Made by a program: the position numbers and the translations under genes
Assembly: GCF_005217605.1 (NCBI RefSeq)
Contig: NZ_SZPX01000001.1
Location: 431,380 to 495,379 of the forward strand
Length of the DNA: 64,000 nt
Origin: Sulfurimonas crateris
GTDB taxonomy: Bacteria > Campylobacterota > Campylobacteria > Campylobacterales > Sulfurimonadaceae
Direction of reading: 5' to 3'
Part shown: one piece after another, positions 51,729-59,501 of the stretch
Layout: every line of letters begins with the position of its first letter
Numbering within the stretch: position 1 is the first letter of the stretch
The notes under the pieces: model-generated
What the model was told of the DNA's origin: nothing
Databases searched by the model: none
Seen by the model: the letters and a program-made list of their open reading frames with translations, nothing else

Positions 51729-51978
51729 TAATGAGAGTTTGTGGTATCTCTATATTTTAAAATGCAGTGATGATACTCTATATACGGGGATAACTACCGA
51801 TCTGCAAAGAAGAGTAGAGGAGCACAACAATTCGCCAAAAGGTGCTAAATATACGCGCATAAGAAGACCTGTGGAGCTTATCTATTGTGAGTCACATAAA
51901 GATAAAAGCGGTGCGACAATAAGAGAGATAGAGATAAAAAAATTATCAAGAACCAAGAAACTGGAGCTGATAAAATGA
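51721..51978 (+). CDS. GIY-YIG nuclease-fold protein (UPF0213 type)
   Basis: 85 residues. TTG start at 51721 inside the end of the RluA gene. WYLYILKCSDDTLYTGITTD (about 8-27) is the GIY-YIG motif, with YTRIRRPVELIYCE and IREIEIKKLSR typical of the small UPF0213 family. Probable single-strand DNA or RNA nuclease fold, function unknown. Overlaps the next gene by 4 bases. Confidence 0.9.
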   Translation: MSSNESLWYLYILKCSDDTLYTGITTDLQRRVEEHNNSPKGAKYTRIRRPVELIYCESHKDKSGATIREIEIKKLSRTKKLELIK

Positions 51979-52439
51979 TACGGATCTTTGTTGATGGAGA
52001 CGCTTTTCCAAACCTTTTAAAACCGATTCTCTTTCGCTCGATCGAGAGACTCTCCATTGAGACATTTGTAGTCTCAAACAAACCCATCACCATCGGCAAA
52101 TCAAAACTGATAAGTTATATTATTGTTGAGCAGGGTGCTGATGAAGCAGATCACCATATAGTCGAACTTGCAAAAGAGGGCGACTTGGTTATAACAGCCG
52201 ATATTCCGCTTGCTGACAGAGTAATAGAGAAAAATGCACATGCAATAGATCATAGAGGTGAGCTATACAGCGTTGATAATATTAAGCAATATCTAGCTAT
52301 GAGAAACCTGATGGAGAGCATAAGAGATACGGGAGAGATAACACGTGGTCCAAAGCCTTTTGATCAAAAAGATGCACACCAATTTGCCAACCAGCTTCAT
52401 AAATTTTTAACTAAGCACTGTAATATAAAGCATACTTAA
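51975..52439 (+). CDS. YaiI/YqxD family protein (UPF0178, DUF188)
   Basis: 154 residues. IRIFVDGDAFPNLLKPIL (about 2-19) has the VDGDA acidic motif of DUF188, a PIN-like fold; GADEADHHIV and DLVITADIPLADR are the other conserved blocks. Probable nuclease-like fold, role unknown. ATGA overlap with the GIY-YIG gene. A -10 box and the ffh gene follow. Confidence 0.92.
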   Translation: MIRIFVDGDAFPNLLKPILFRSIERLSIETFVVSNKPITIGKSKLISYIIVEQGADEADHHIVELAKEGDLVITADIPLADRVIEKNAHAIDHRGELYSVDNIKQYLAMRNLMESIRDTGEITRGPKPFDQKDAHQFANQLHKFLTKHCNIKHT

Positions 52440-52452
52440 AGTAACTTTCAGC

Positions 52453-52458
52453 TAAAAT
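52453..52458 (+). promoter_or_regulatory. -10 box (TAAAAT) upstream of ffh
   Basis: TAAAAT in ttcagctaaaattcgcc, 45 bases before the strong ribosome site agaggaggg and the ffh ATG. Plausible start of the ffh-rpsP cluster transcript. Confidence 0.4.
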
Positions 52459-52503
52459 TCGCCACTTTTTACATTCAAAATTATATTCAAAGAGGAGGGC
52501 TAT

Positions 52504-53850
52504 ATGTTTGACACATTGACAGATTCATTTACCAATGCTATTAAAAAGATTCGTTTTCATGATGATGAAAAAGCCCTCACAAAGGCTTTGGATGAGCTGA
52601 AAAAATCTCTTTTAAAAGCGGATGTAAACCATAAGGTCGTTAAAGATCTTGTATTTAAAGTTCAGATCGAGACCAAAAAGAGAGGGATCGGGAAAGATCA
52701 GTTCTTAGCGGCTCTAAGAGAGACTCTCTATGAACTTTTAGAGGTTGGCGGAAACAGAGGCTTTATATTTGCTTCAAAACCTCCTACCGTTATATTGATG
52801 ACAGGACTTCAGGGTTCTGGAAAGACGACTACAACAGGTAAGCTTGCGAACTATCTGAAAAACAAGCAGAAAAAAGTTCTAGTGGTCGCAGCCGACCTGC
52901 AGCGTTTAGCGGCAGTTGAACAGCTGCGTCAGATCACGGCAAAAATCGACGTTGAGCTTTATGAGGATGAGAGTACAAAAAATCCTGTTGAAGTAGTAAC
53001 GGCAGCACTTAAAAAAGCAAACAGCGGCATATATGACGTTGTTCTGATTGATACCGCAGGTCGTTTAGCGATAGACGATGAGTTAATGGGTGAGCTAGAA
53101 GCAGTTAAAAAAGCTGCAAACCCTAGTGAGATATTTTATGTTGCAGACTCTCTTACAGGTCAAGATGCTGTTAAGACGGCTGCTACATTTAAAGAGAAGA
53201 TCGGAATAGACGGTGTAATTCTTAGTAAGTATGACGGCGATTCAAAGGGCGGTGTTGCTCTTGGTCTCTCATCTCAGGTTCAAGTTCCTCTTCGCTTTAT
53301 AGGTAGCGGCGAGAAGATGGAAGATCTGGAAGTATTCCTGCCTGATCGTGTCGTAAACCGTCTTATGGGCTTTGGAGATATTGAGGGACTGGCTGAGAAG
53401 ACTTCATCTGTTATTGATGAAAAACAGGCTAAAAAACTTACTTCAAAGATCAAAAAAGGGCAGTTCAACTTCAATGACTTTTTAGAGCAGATGGAAAGTA
53501 TGAAGAAGATGGGAAGTATGAAGTCTTTAATAGGTATGATTCCGGGTATGGGAAATATGTCTAAGGCACTCAAAGATTTCGATCTTGAAAATTCCGGAGA
53601 GCTTAAAAACATTAAAGCCATGGTCTCTTCTATGACAATGAAAGAGAGAGAGAACCCAGATCTTTTAAACAACTCGCGCAAAGAGAGAATTGCAAGAGGA
53701 TGCGGACTCACTCAGGTCGAGATAAACCGTATGATCAAGCAGTTTAAAAATGCCGGCAAGATGGCCAAAAAGCTCTCAAGCAAAGGCGGCATGAAAGACC
53801 TGCAGGCCATGATGGGGCAGATGGGCGGTGCGGGAGCTCTTAGAAGATAG
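52504..53850 (+). CDS. ffh: Signal recognition particle protein Ffh
   Basis: 448 residues. N domain, then GTPase motifs GLQGSGKTTTTGKLA (about 101-115), DTAGR (about 183-187) and SKYDGDSKGG (about 241-250), followed by the methionine-rich M domain (about 300-448; FLEQMESMKKMGSMKSLIGM). Binds signal peptides and 4.5S RNA for co-translational targeting. Strong agaggagg ribosome site. Confidence 0.97.
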   Translation: MFDTLTDSFTNAIKKIRFHDDEKALTKALDELKKSLLKADVNHKVVKDLVFKVQIETKKRGIGKDQFLAALRETLYELLEVGGNRGFIFASKPPTVILMTGLQGSGKTTTTGKLANYLKNKQKKVLVVAADLQRLAAVEQLRQITAKIDVELYEDESTKNPVEVVTAALKKANSGIYDVVLIDTAGRLAIDDELMGELEAVKKAANPSEIFYVADSLTGQDAVKTAATFKEKIGIDGVILSKYDGDSKGGVALGLSSQVQVPLRFIGSGEKMEDLEVFLPDRVVNRLMGFGDIEGLAEKTSSVIDEKQAKKLTSKIKKGQFNFNDFLEQMESMKKMGSMKSLIGMIPGMGNMSKALKDFDLENSGELKNIKAMVSSMTMKERENPDLLNNSRKERIARGCGLTQVEINRMIKQFKNAGKMAKKLSSKGGMKDLQAMMGQMGGAGALRR

Positions 53851-53873
53851 CTCGCGCGGCATAGATTGAGAGT

Positions 53874-53918
53874 AAATCTATGAACTTTAAGAAGTTTATA
53901 GATTTGCATTCAGAATGC
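53874..53918 (+). terminator. Hairpins between ffh and rpsP
   Basis: aaatctatgaactt (53874-53887) pairs with aagtttatagattt (53892-53905, one G-T), then a second small hairpin gcatt-cag-aatgc (53906-53918) and an A/T run. Could end or weaken transcription or process the ffh/rpsP mRNA. Confidence 0.55.
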
Positions 53919-53974
53919 AAAATTTAACATATACAGCAAGTTGAAATATGACTTGCGCAGAGAAGGACAATATT

Positions 53975-54205
53975 ATGGCAACAGTTATTCGTTTAACTAG
54001 AATGGGAAGAAAAAAACAACCTTTTTACCGTATCGCGGTAACAGACTCACGTAAAAGAAGAGACGGCGGTTGGATAGAGTTGATCGGACATCACAATCCG
54101 ATGGTAGCAGAGAAGACAACCGTTGTTGATAACGAGAGATTAGATTACTGGTTAAGCGTTGGTGCTAAAATGAGTGATCGTGTTAAAAAGATAACAGGTC
54201 GCTAA
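53975..54205 (+). CDS. rpsP: 30S ribosomal protein S16
   Basis: 76 residues. ATG 53975 is preceded by agaaggac; an upstream frame reading is not needed. [20 protein letters not shown] and [11 protein letters not shown] are the S16 hallmarks. The gene is followed by khpA at 2 bases, the usual rpsP-khpA-rimM-trmD-rplS order. Confidence 0.97.
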
Positions 54206-54206
54206 G

Positions 54207-54443
54207 ATGATAGCTGATTTTGTCGCACAATTTGCAAGACTTATAGCTTCACATCCTGATGATATAAGAGTTGAAGTAAAAGAGGGCGATGAAACAACTG
54301 AAATTTTGCTCTATGCCAATCAAGCGGACATCGGAAAGCTGATCGGCAAAGAGGGTAAGATGATAGGCGCTATTAAGACCGTCATCTCAGGCTGCAAAGC
54401 AAAAGACGGTGTGAGTTACCGTATCAATGTCGAAGCAATCTAA
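54207..54443 (+). CDS. khpA: KH-domain RNA-binding protein KhpA
   Basis: 78 residues. GKLIGKEGKMIGAIKTVI (about 47-64) is the GxxG-type KH loop. A small RNA chaperone found between rpsP and rimM; partners with KhpB in many bacteria. Overlaps rimM by 17 bases. Confidence 0.92.
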   Translation: MIADFVAQFARLIASHPDDIRVEVKEGDETTEILLYANQADIGKLIGKEGKMIGAIKTVISGCKAKDGVSYRINVEAI

Positions 54444-54966
54444 CAAACTTCTTCATATTGCGACGATCGGCAAGTCTGTCGGTTTAAAGGGCGATATGAA
54501 ACTTCATATTAATAGTGATTTTCCCGAACAGTTTAAAAAAGGTGCCTCGTTTTTCATTAATGAAAAAGAGAGCCTTACAATAAGTGACATAAATCATGAA
54601 AGAGCTCTTGTTAAGTTTTTGGGCTACTCATCACCTGAGGATGCCAAAAAACTTACAAACAAACATCTATATACAACAATAGAGAGAACAAGAGAAGAGT
54701 GTCATTTAGAAGATGGCGAGTTTTTCTGGTTCGATATAGAGGGCTGTAGTGTAATTGAAGACGGGAAAGTTTTAGGTGTTGTCCAAGAGGTTGATAGAAT
54801 CTCGATCACTAATTATTTAATTATAAAGAGTGATGAAAAACTGGTAAAAGAGGGCTTTGCAAAAAGTTTTCTACTCCCTTTTAATAAGCCTTTTACAATA
54901 AATACCGACATTGAGAAGAAGGTAATAACCGTTAGCGGCGGTATGGACATTTTAGAAGCTTCATAA
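54427..54966 (+). CDS. rimM: Ribosome maturation factor RimM
   Basis: 179 residues. N-terminal RimM domain (IATIGKSVGLKGDMKLHINS) and C-terminal PRC barrel (FFWFDIEGCSVIEDGKVLGV, then LLPF). Assists 30S head assembly with S19. Shares one base with trmD. Confidence 0.93.
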   Translation: MSKQSNKLLHIATIGKSVGLKGDMKLHINSDFPEQFKKGASFFINEKESLTISDINHERALVKFLGYSSPEDAKKLTNKHLYTTIERTREECHLEDGEFFWFDIEGCSVIEDGKVLGVVQEVDRISITNYLIIKSDEKLVKEGFAKSFLLPFNKPFTINTDIEKKVITVSGGMDILEAS

Positions 54967-55670
54967 TGAAATTTACTTTTGTGACGCTATTTCAAAATAT
55001 AGTCGAGGGTTATTTTTGCGACTCTATTTTAAAAAGAGCAATAGAGAAAGAGATTTTAAGTATAGAGTTTTTAAACCCTAGAGATTTTAGCAGCTCCAAG
55101 CACAATAAAGTTGACGATACTTCGGTAGGCGGCGGTGCGGGAATGGTTATGAATCCTCAGCCGCTTTTTGATGCTTTGGATGAACTAAGAGCCAAAGACG
55201 AGGATGTTCACGTTGTTTTTTTAACTCCCGTAGCCAAACCTTTTAGACAAAATGATGCTAAAAGATTGGCAAAAAAGAGCCACATAGCTTTTGTGAGTGG
55301 AAGATATGAAGGTATTGATGAGAGAGTTATAGAGAAGTACGCCGATGAGGTTTTCAGTATCGGCGACTACATTTTAACAGGCGGTGAATTAGCCTCTTTG
55401 GTTATGTGTGATGCAGTCTCCAGAAATGTAGATGGTGTTCTTGGCAATAGTGATTCTTTGAGTATAGAGAGTTTTGAGAGCGAGCTTTTAGAGGCGCCAT
55501 CTTTCTCCAAGCCGCAAAATTATGAAAACTATTGTGTCCCATCAGAATACTTAAAGGGAAATCACAGTAAAATTCGCTCACTAAAATTAGCTCTATCTGA
55601 GTGCAAGACCAAATTCTTCAGACCAGAGCAGCTTTTAAAGCATAGAACAAGGAAATCTTATGAGAAATAA
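54966..55670 (+). CDS. trmD: tRNA (guanine-N1)-methyltransferase TrmD
   Basis: 234 residues. Trefoil-knot motifs: [11 protein letters not shown] (about 110-120) and [13 protein letters not shown] (about 131-143), where S-adenosylmethionine binds. Methylates G37 of tRNAs with a G36. Shares a base with rimM and overlaps rplS by 11 bases. Confidence 0.96.
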   Translation: MKFTFVTLFQNIVEGYFCDSILKRAIEKEILSIEFLNPRDFSSSKHNKVDDTSVGGGAGMVMNPQPLFDALDELRAKDEDVHVVFLTPVAKPFRQNDAKRLAKKSHIAFVSGRYEGIDERVIEKYADEVFSIGDYILTGGELASLVMCDAVSRNVDGVLGNSDSLSIESFESELLEAPSFSKPQNYENYCVPSEYLKGNHSKIRSLKLALSECKTKFFRPEQLLKHRTRKSYEK

Positions 55671-56019
55671 GTACATAGAAAACTTTGAAAAAGCACAAGT
55701 GTCTGAGAAAAATATTCCAGACTTTCGCGCTGGTGATACTGTTCGTTTAGCAGTAACAATTAAAGAGGGTGACAAAACTCGTGTACAAAATTACGAGGGT
55801 GTCTGTATTGCAAAAAGAGGACAAGGTACCGGTCAAACTATTACAGTTCGTAAAATCGGTGCTAACAGTGTAGGTATTGAGAGAATATTCCCAATCTACA
55901 GTGACTCTATTAATGAAATAGCAGTGATTCGTCGCGGTCGTGTTCGTCGCGCTAAACTGTTCTACTTACGTGATCTTGCTGGTAAAGCAGCTCGTATCAA
56001 AGAACTTAGAAGAAAATAG
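55660..56019 (+). CDS. rplS: 50S ribosomal protein L19
   Basis: 119 residues. [20 protein letters not shown] followed by [10 protein letters not shown] and [16 protein letters not shown] are L19 hallmarks, with the basic tail [20 protein letters not shown]. Last gene of the ribosomal cluster. Confidence 0.97.
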   Translation: MRNKYIENFEKAQVSEKNIPDFRAGDTVRLAVTIKEGDKTRVQNYEGVCIAKRGQGTGQTITVRKIGANSVGIERIFPIYSDSINEIAVIRRGRVRRAKLFYLRDLAGKAARIKELRRK

Positions 56020-56030
56020 TCTTCTAAGTT
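56003..56030 (+). terminator. Hairpin overlapping the end of rplS
   Basis: aacttagaaga (56003-56013) pairs perfectly with tcttctaagtt (56020-56030), loop aaatag. The stem includes the last codons and stop of rplS. No T run follows, so it may be an mRNA-protecting or Rho-assisted end. Confidence 0.55.
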
Positions 56031-56136
56031 TCCCCGTACACACATATACTTTTACTAAAAAATACTTCTCCTTTACCCAGTTTAAACATACAATATAGTA
56101 CAATTAACGCATATCATCTTAATATGTGGAAATAGT

Positions 56137-57240
56137 ATGAGATATCTTAATGATCTAAAAAGTGTTGTTGAGATTAATTCATACACAAAAAATAAGCTAG
56201 GCGTTGATGAAGTCGGAGAACTTTTTGATAAATGGTTCAAAGAGTTAGGCTTTAACGTTAAAATAGATGAAAGAGAACTTATAGGTTCTCATCGCTACTA
56301 CACCTCCAAATACAATAAAAATGCAAAAAGATTGCTGCTGCTTGGTCATTTAGATACGGTTTTTCCTCCGCAAAAATTTGATACTTACCACGAAGATGCT
56401 AATTGGGTCTACGGTGCAGGCGTATGCGATATGAAAGGCGGAAATATTGTAGCTCTTCAGGCACTTCGTGAAATCCAAAAACAAAATATTGAGATACAAA
56501 ACATAGATATTCTTCTTGTTAGTGATGAAGAGAGCGGAAGCGATGACTCAAAATTTTTAACGTCAAAAATAGCAAAAAAATATGATTACTGCTTTGTCTA
56601 TGAAGCTGCAGGAGCAGAGTTAGAAGTAGTAACAGGCAGAAAAGGCGTAGGCACTTTTTTTATAGATATAGAGGGCAGAGCCGCTCATGCCGGAAATTGC
56701 TACAGTGATGGATTTGATGCCAATTTAGAGGCATCATACAAGCTTCAAGAGTTGGTAAAGCTTACCGATCTGTCAAAAGGCACGACAGTTAATGTCGGCA
56801 AGATGGAGGGTGGTATAGGAGCAAACACTATATCCCCTCATGCACAATTGACATTTGAGATCAGATATAAAGTTACTGATGAGAGAGACAGAGTTCTCTC
56901 TGCAATAGAGAGTATAGTAGAGCACTCTTATGTCAATGGAACAACCTCAAAGCTAAGAGGCGCTATTCAAAGAGATGTTATGCAGACATCGGAGGGAGCT
57001 CTTGAGTTGGTTGAAAAAATCCAAAAGATCACCAACACTGCTCTGAAATATGAGGAGCGCGGAGGGGTAAGTGATGCTAATATTGTAAGTTCATGCGGTG
57101 TTGTGACACTTGATGGCTTTGGTCCATACGGAGATGGAGATCATACGGTAAAAGAGAGAGCAAGCAAAGAGAGTTTTAAGAGCAGAATAGAGCTAAGCAG
57201 AGCACTTTTTACTCATTTTATAGAAAAATCAGATTTTTAA
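56137..57240 (+). CDS. M20 family metallopeptidase
   Basis: 367 residues. Zinc-site motifs: LLGHLDTVFP (about 69-78, His and Asp), GAGVCDMKGG (about 93-102, Asp) and DEESGS (about 130-135, catalytic Glu). Similar to glutamate carboxypeptidase (CPG2) and ArgE/DapE-type enzymes, which remove or release an acidic or other C-terminal residue. No signal peptide, so it acts in the cytoplasm. First gene of a four-gene unit with two ATP-grasp ligases; the pairing suggests it trims what the ligases build. A tatagt box stands about 30 bases upstream. Confidence 0.9.
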   Translation: MRYLNDLKSVVEINSYTKNKLGVDEVGELFDKWFKELGFNVKIDERELIGSHRYYTSKYNKNAKRLLLLGHLDTVFPPQKFDTYHEDANWVYGAGVCDMKGGNIVALQALREIQKQNIEIQNIDILLVSDEESGSDDSKFLTSKIAKKYDYCFVYEAAGAELEVVTGRKGVGTFFIDIEGRAAHAGNCYSDGFDANLEASYKLQELVKLTDLSKGTTVNVGKMEGGIGANTISPHAQLTFEIRYKVTDERDRVLSAIESIVEHSYVNGTTSKLRGAIQRDVMQTSEGALELVEKIQKITNTALKYEERGGVSDANIVSSCGVVTLDGFGPYGDGDHTVKERASKESFKSRIELSRALFTHFIEKSDF

Positions 57241-57252
57241 AAGGAGTGTCAA

Positions 57253-58161
57253 ATGTCAAGTAGAAAAATCGGTATGTGGCTTTATACAAATAGCGGCGGT
57301 GATAAAATTGCCAAAAAAATCATAAAAAAATTAAAAGATAGAGATATAGAGACACTCGATAATATCAATTTAAGAAATGCAATAGCCAGAAATAGTAATA
57401 TTATTTACAAGGGTGAAAAATTAAATAAGTTAGATCTCTTCTTTTCATACAATGCAGGAGAACAGACACAGTATCAGGTCTATCTCTATCAAGCTCTCAA
57501 TAGAATTGTACCGATGATCAACTCTTATGAAGCTTTTGCATTGACAGAGGATAAATTTCATACATCATTAGTATTGAGAAACAATGGAATTAGAACAGCT
57601 GACTATAAGTTGTGTCATAGAGATGATGGACATGAACTAAGAAAAATAATCAAAAAATGGGACAAGATGGTCTATAAACCAACGGATGGCTGGGGTGGCT
57701 TGGGTCTTACAAAAATTGAAAACGAAGAGACCCTCAATATGTTGATGCCATTTTTAAATCAGATGGATTTGAGATATTTTTATGTAGAAAAATTTATAGA
57801 TTATGACAATACTGACTTTAGGGTAGACATAGTAGACGGTAAATTTGTCAGCTGCTATGGAAGAAAAGCAAACGGAACCGACTGGCGCACAAATGTTACA
57901 AGCGGCGGAAGCGTTTTTTTGAGAGAGGCAAACGACAAGGTTGTAGATATTGCAATAAAAGCGGCAAATGCGTGCGGTACTGATATTGCAGGGGTAGATA
58001 TTATTTATGACAGAAAACGGGAGGAGTATGTAGTGCTTGAGGTAAATGGGATACCGGCTTTTGCTACTCCTGAACAAGAGAAGATGGGGCTTGATTTTAA
58101 TGATAGAAAAATTGACTTGATAGTTGATCTAATAGATAGAAAAACAAAGAAGGATAGATAG
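57253..58161 (+). CDS. RimK-like ATP-grasp ligase, first
   Basis: 302 residues. ATP-grasp core: MVYKPTDGWGGLGLTKIEN (about 139-157) for ATP binding, RVDIVDGKFV and NVTSGGSVF (about 195-220) and GVDIIYDRKREEYVVLEVNG (about 246-265) with the metal-binding Glu/Asn. RimK-like ligases add amino acids, often Glu, to a carboxyl end. Starts 12 bases after the M20 gene with aaggag. Substrate not evident. Complete. Confidence 0.88.
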   Translation: MSSRKIGMWLYTNSGGDKIAKKIIKKLKDRDIETLDNINLRNAIARNSNIIYKGEKLNKLDLFFSYNAGEQTQYQVYLYQALNRIVPMINSYEAFALTEDKFHTSLVLRNNGIRTADYKLCHRDDGHELRKIIKKWDKMVYKPTDGWGGLGLTKIENEETLNMLMPFLNQMDLRYFYVEKFIDYDNTDFRVDIVDGKFVSCYGRKANGTDWRTNVTSGGSVFLREANDKVVDIAIKAANACGTDIAGVDIIYDRKREEYVVLEVNGIPAFATPEQEKMGLDFNDRKIDLIVDLIDRKTKKDR

Positions 58162-59487
58162 ATGCAAAAAAAACAGAAGCTCCCAAAGGTAGGATTTTTA
58201 TACCTGGATTACGTACTTAGATTTTTTGATTATAGCAATTTTAAAGGGTGGCCGGATAAGATAGAAGCTGTTACTTATCATTGGAAAAATGATAAAGAGA
58301 GATTTATAAAAGAGGTAAAACAAAAAAAGATTGATGTTTTAGTAGGTAATATACCCGCAACTGCATACGAAACTTTTAAAGAGATTGCAAAAGAGCTGCC
58401 GCATGTAAGGTTTATCCCATCAATTGAGACACAGTTCTGTAATAAATCCAAAGAGAATGTAACGCTATTTTGTGAAAAATATAATATACAGGCTCCAAAA
58501 ACGATCATAACTTATGATGAAAAAGAGGCGGATGAACACTTTAAGGGTTGTCACTATCCACAGATTATAAAAAGAAGTTACGGACCATCTAATTACGGTG
58601 GATATTTTGTTCATAAAGTGGATAACTATAAAGAGGCCAAAGCACTTTTGGCAGAGAAAAAATATAAGCCTATCTATTCACAAGACGGCATTCCGCTAAA
58701 AGATAGCGGAGATATCCGCGTTATGCTTATAGGGCATAAGCCTATTTGCGCATTTTGGAGATATTCGGGTGATGGAGAGTGGATAACAAACACTTCTCAA
58801 GGCGGAAGTATGAGTTATGAAAATGTTCCTATGAGTGTGCTTGAGCTTGCGGTAAAAGCGAGTAAAGCTGCCAAAGCAGAATATTGGGCTTGTGACATAG
58901 CAATAGATGAGAATACAGATGAGCCATATATACTGGAGTGTGCGACGGCATTTGCCGCTTTTCCGTATGTGAGAGACTGGATCGGACAATATATTATGTG
59001 GGATTTAAGCGGCGGCAAGTTCAGACTTCCGCATATTCCGCTCTTTTCATGGGAAGAGCTTGGCAAGATGGATGCTTCTGTTTTAAGAACTCTAAGACAT
59101 CTATACTTTGCAAAGTACGAGCCTTCAGCTGATGGAGCTTACTGGTTAGCCGACAAAGGTAATTTTGGTATGGAGCAAACAGATGAGTCCAATCCATCTG
59201 ATGTTCCAGCGTCAATAGAGCCTCCTCTAAAAGAGGAAAACCTTCCAGATATGGTCAAAGGAGAGAGTGAAACTGCATCATCAAAGATTAGTGAAACTAA
59301 ACTTTATAATGTAGAAGATGTCTCTTTGACTGAGTTGATGACGCTTCAGGGAATGGAAGAGGATATTGCCGTTAATATTAAAGAGTTGGTTGATACAAAA
59401 GAGATAAGCTCCTTTAAAAAACTATCAGAATATTTTACGGATTCAAAAGAGAAGATTGAGCATTGGGCTAAATCTTTTATAAAGTAG
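58162..59487 (+). CDS. ATP-grasp ligase with C-terminal HhH-like domain
   Basis: 441 residues. It starts at the base after the first ligase stop. ATP-grasp parts: IIKRSYGPSNYGGYF (about 135-149), GDIRVMLIGHKPI (about 187-199), and EPYILECATAFAAFP (about 254-268), where the usual Asn of the metal site is not in the standard place. After a Pro/Glu/Ser-rich linker (about 345-380) a helix-hairpin-helix-like segment closes the protein (LYNVEDVSLTELMTLQGMEE, about 381-400, and the next 40). HhH domains bind DNA or proteins, which is unusual on a ligase. Possibly a platform for the first ligase. Confidence 0.8.
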   Translation: MQKKQKLPKVGFLYLDYVLRFFDYSNFKGWPDKIEAVTYHWKNDKERFIKEVKQKKIDVLVGNIPATAYETFKEIAKELPHVRFIPSIETQFCNKSKENVTLFCEKYNIQAPKTIITYDEKEADEHFKGCHYPQIIKRSYGPSNYGGYFVHKVDNYKEAKALLAEKKYKPIYSQDGIPLKDSGDIRVMLIGHKPICAFWRYSGDGEWITNTSQGGSMSYENVPMSVLELAVKASKAAKAEYWACDIAIDENTDEPYILECATAFAAFPYVRDWIGQYIMWDLSGGKFRLPHIPLFSWEELGKMDASVLRTLRHLYFAKYEPSADGAYWLADKGNFGMEQTDESNPSDVPASIEPPLKEENLPDMVKGESETASSKISETKLYNVEDVSLTELMTLQGMEEDIAVNIKELVDTKEISSFKKLSEYFTDSKEKIEHWAKSFIK

Positions 59488-59501
59488 TTTAGGGTGAAAA
59501 G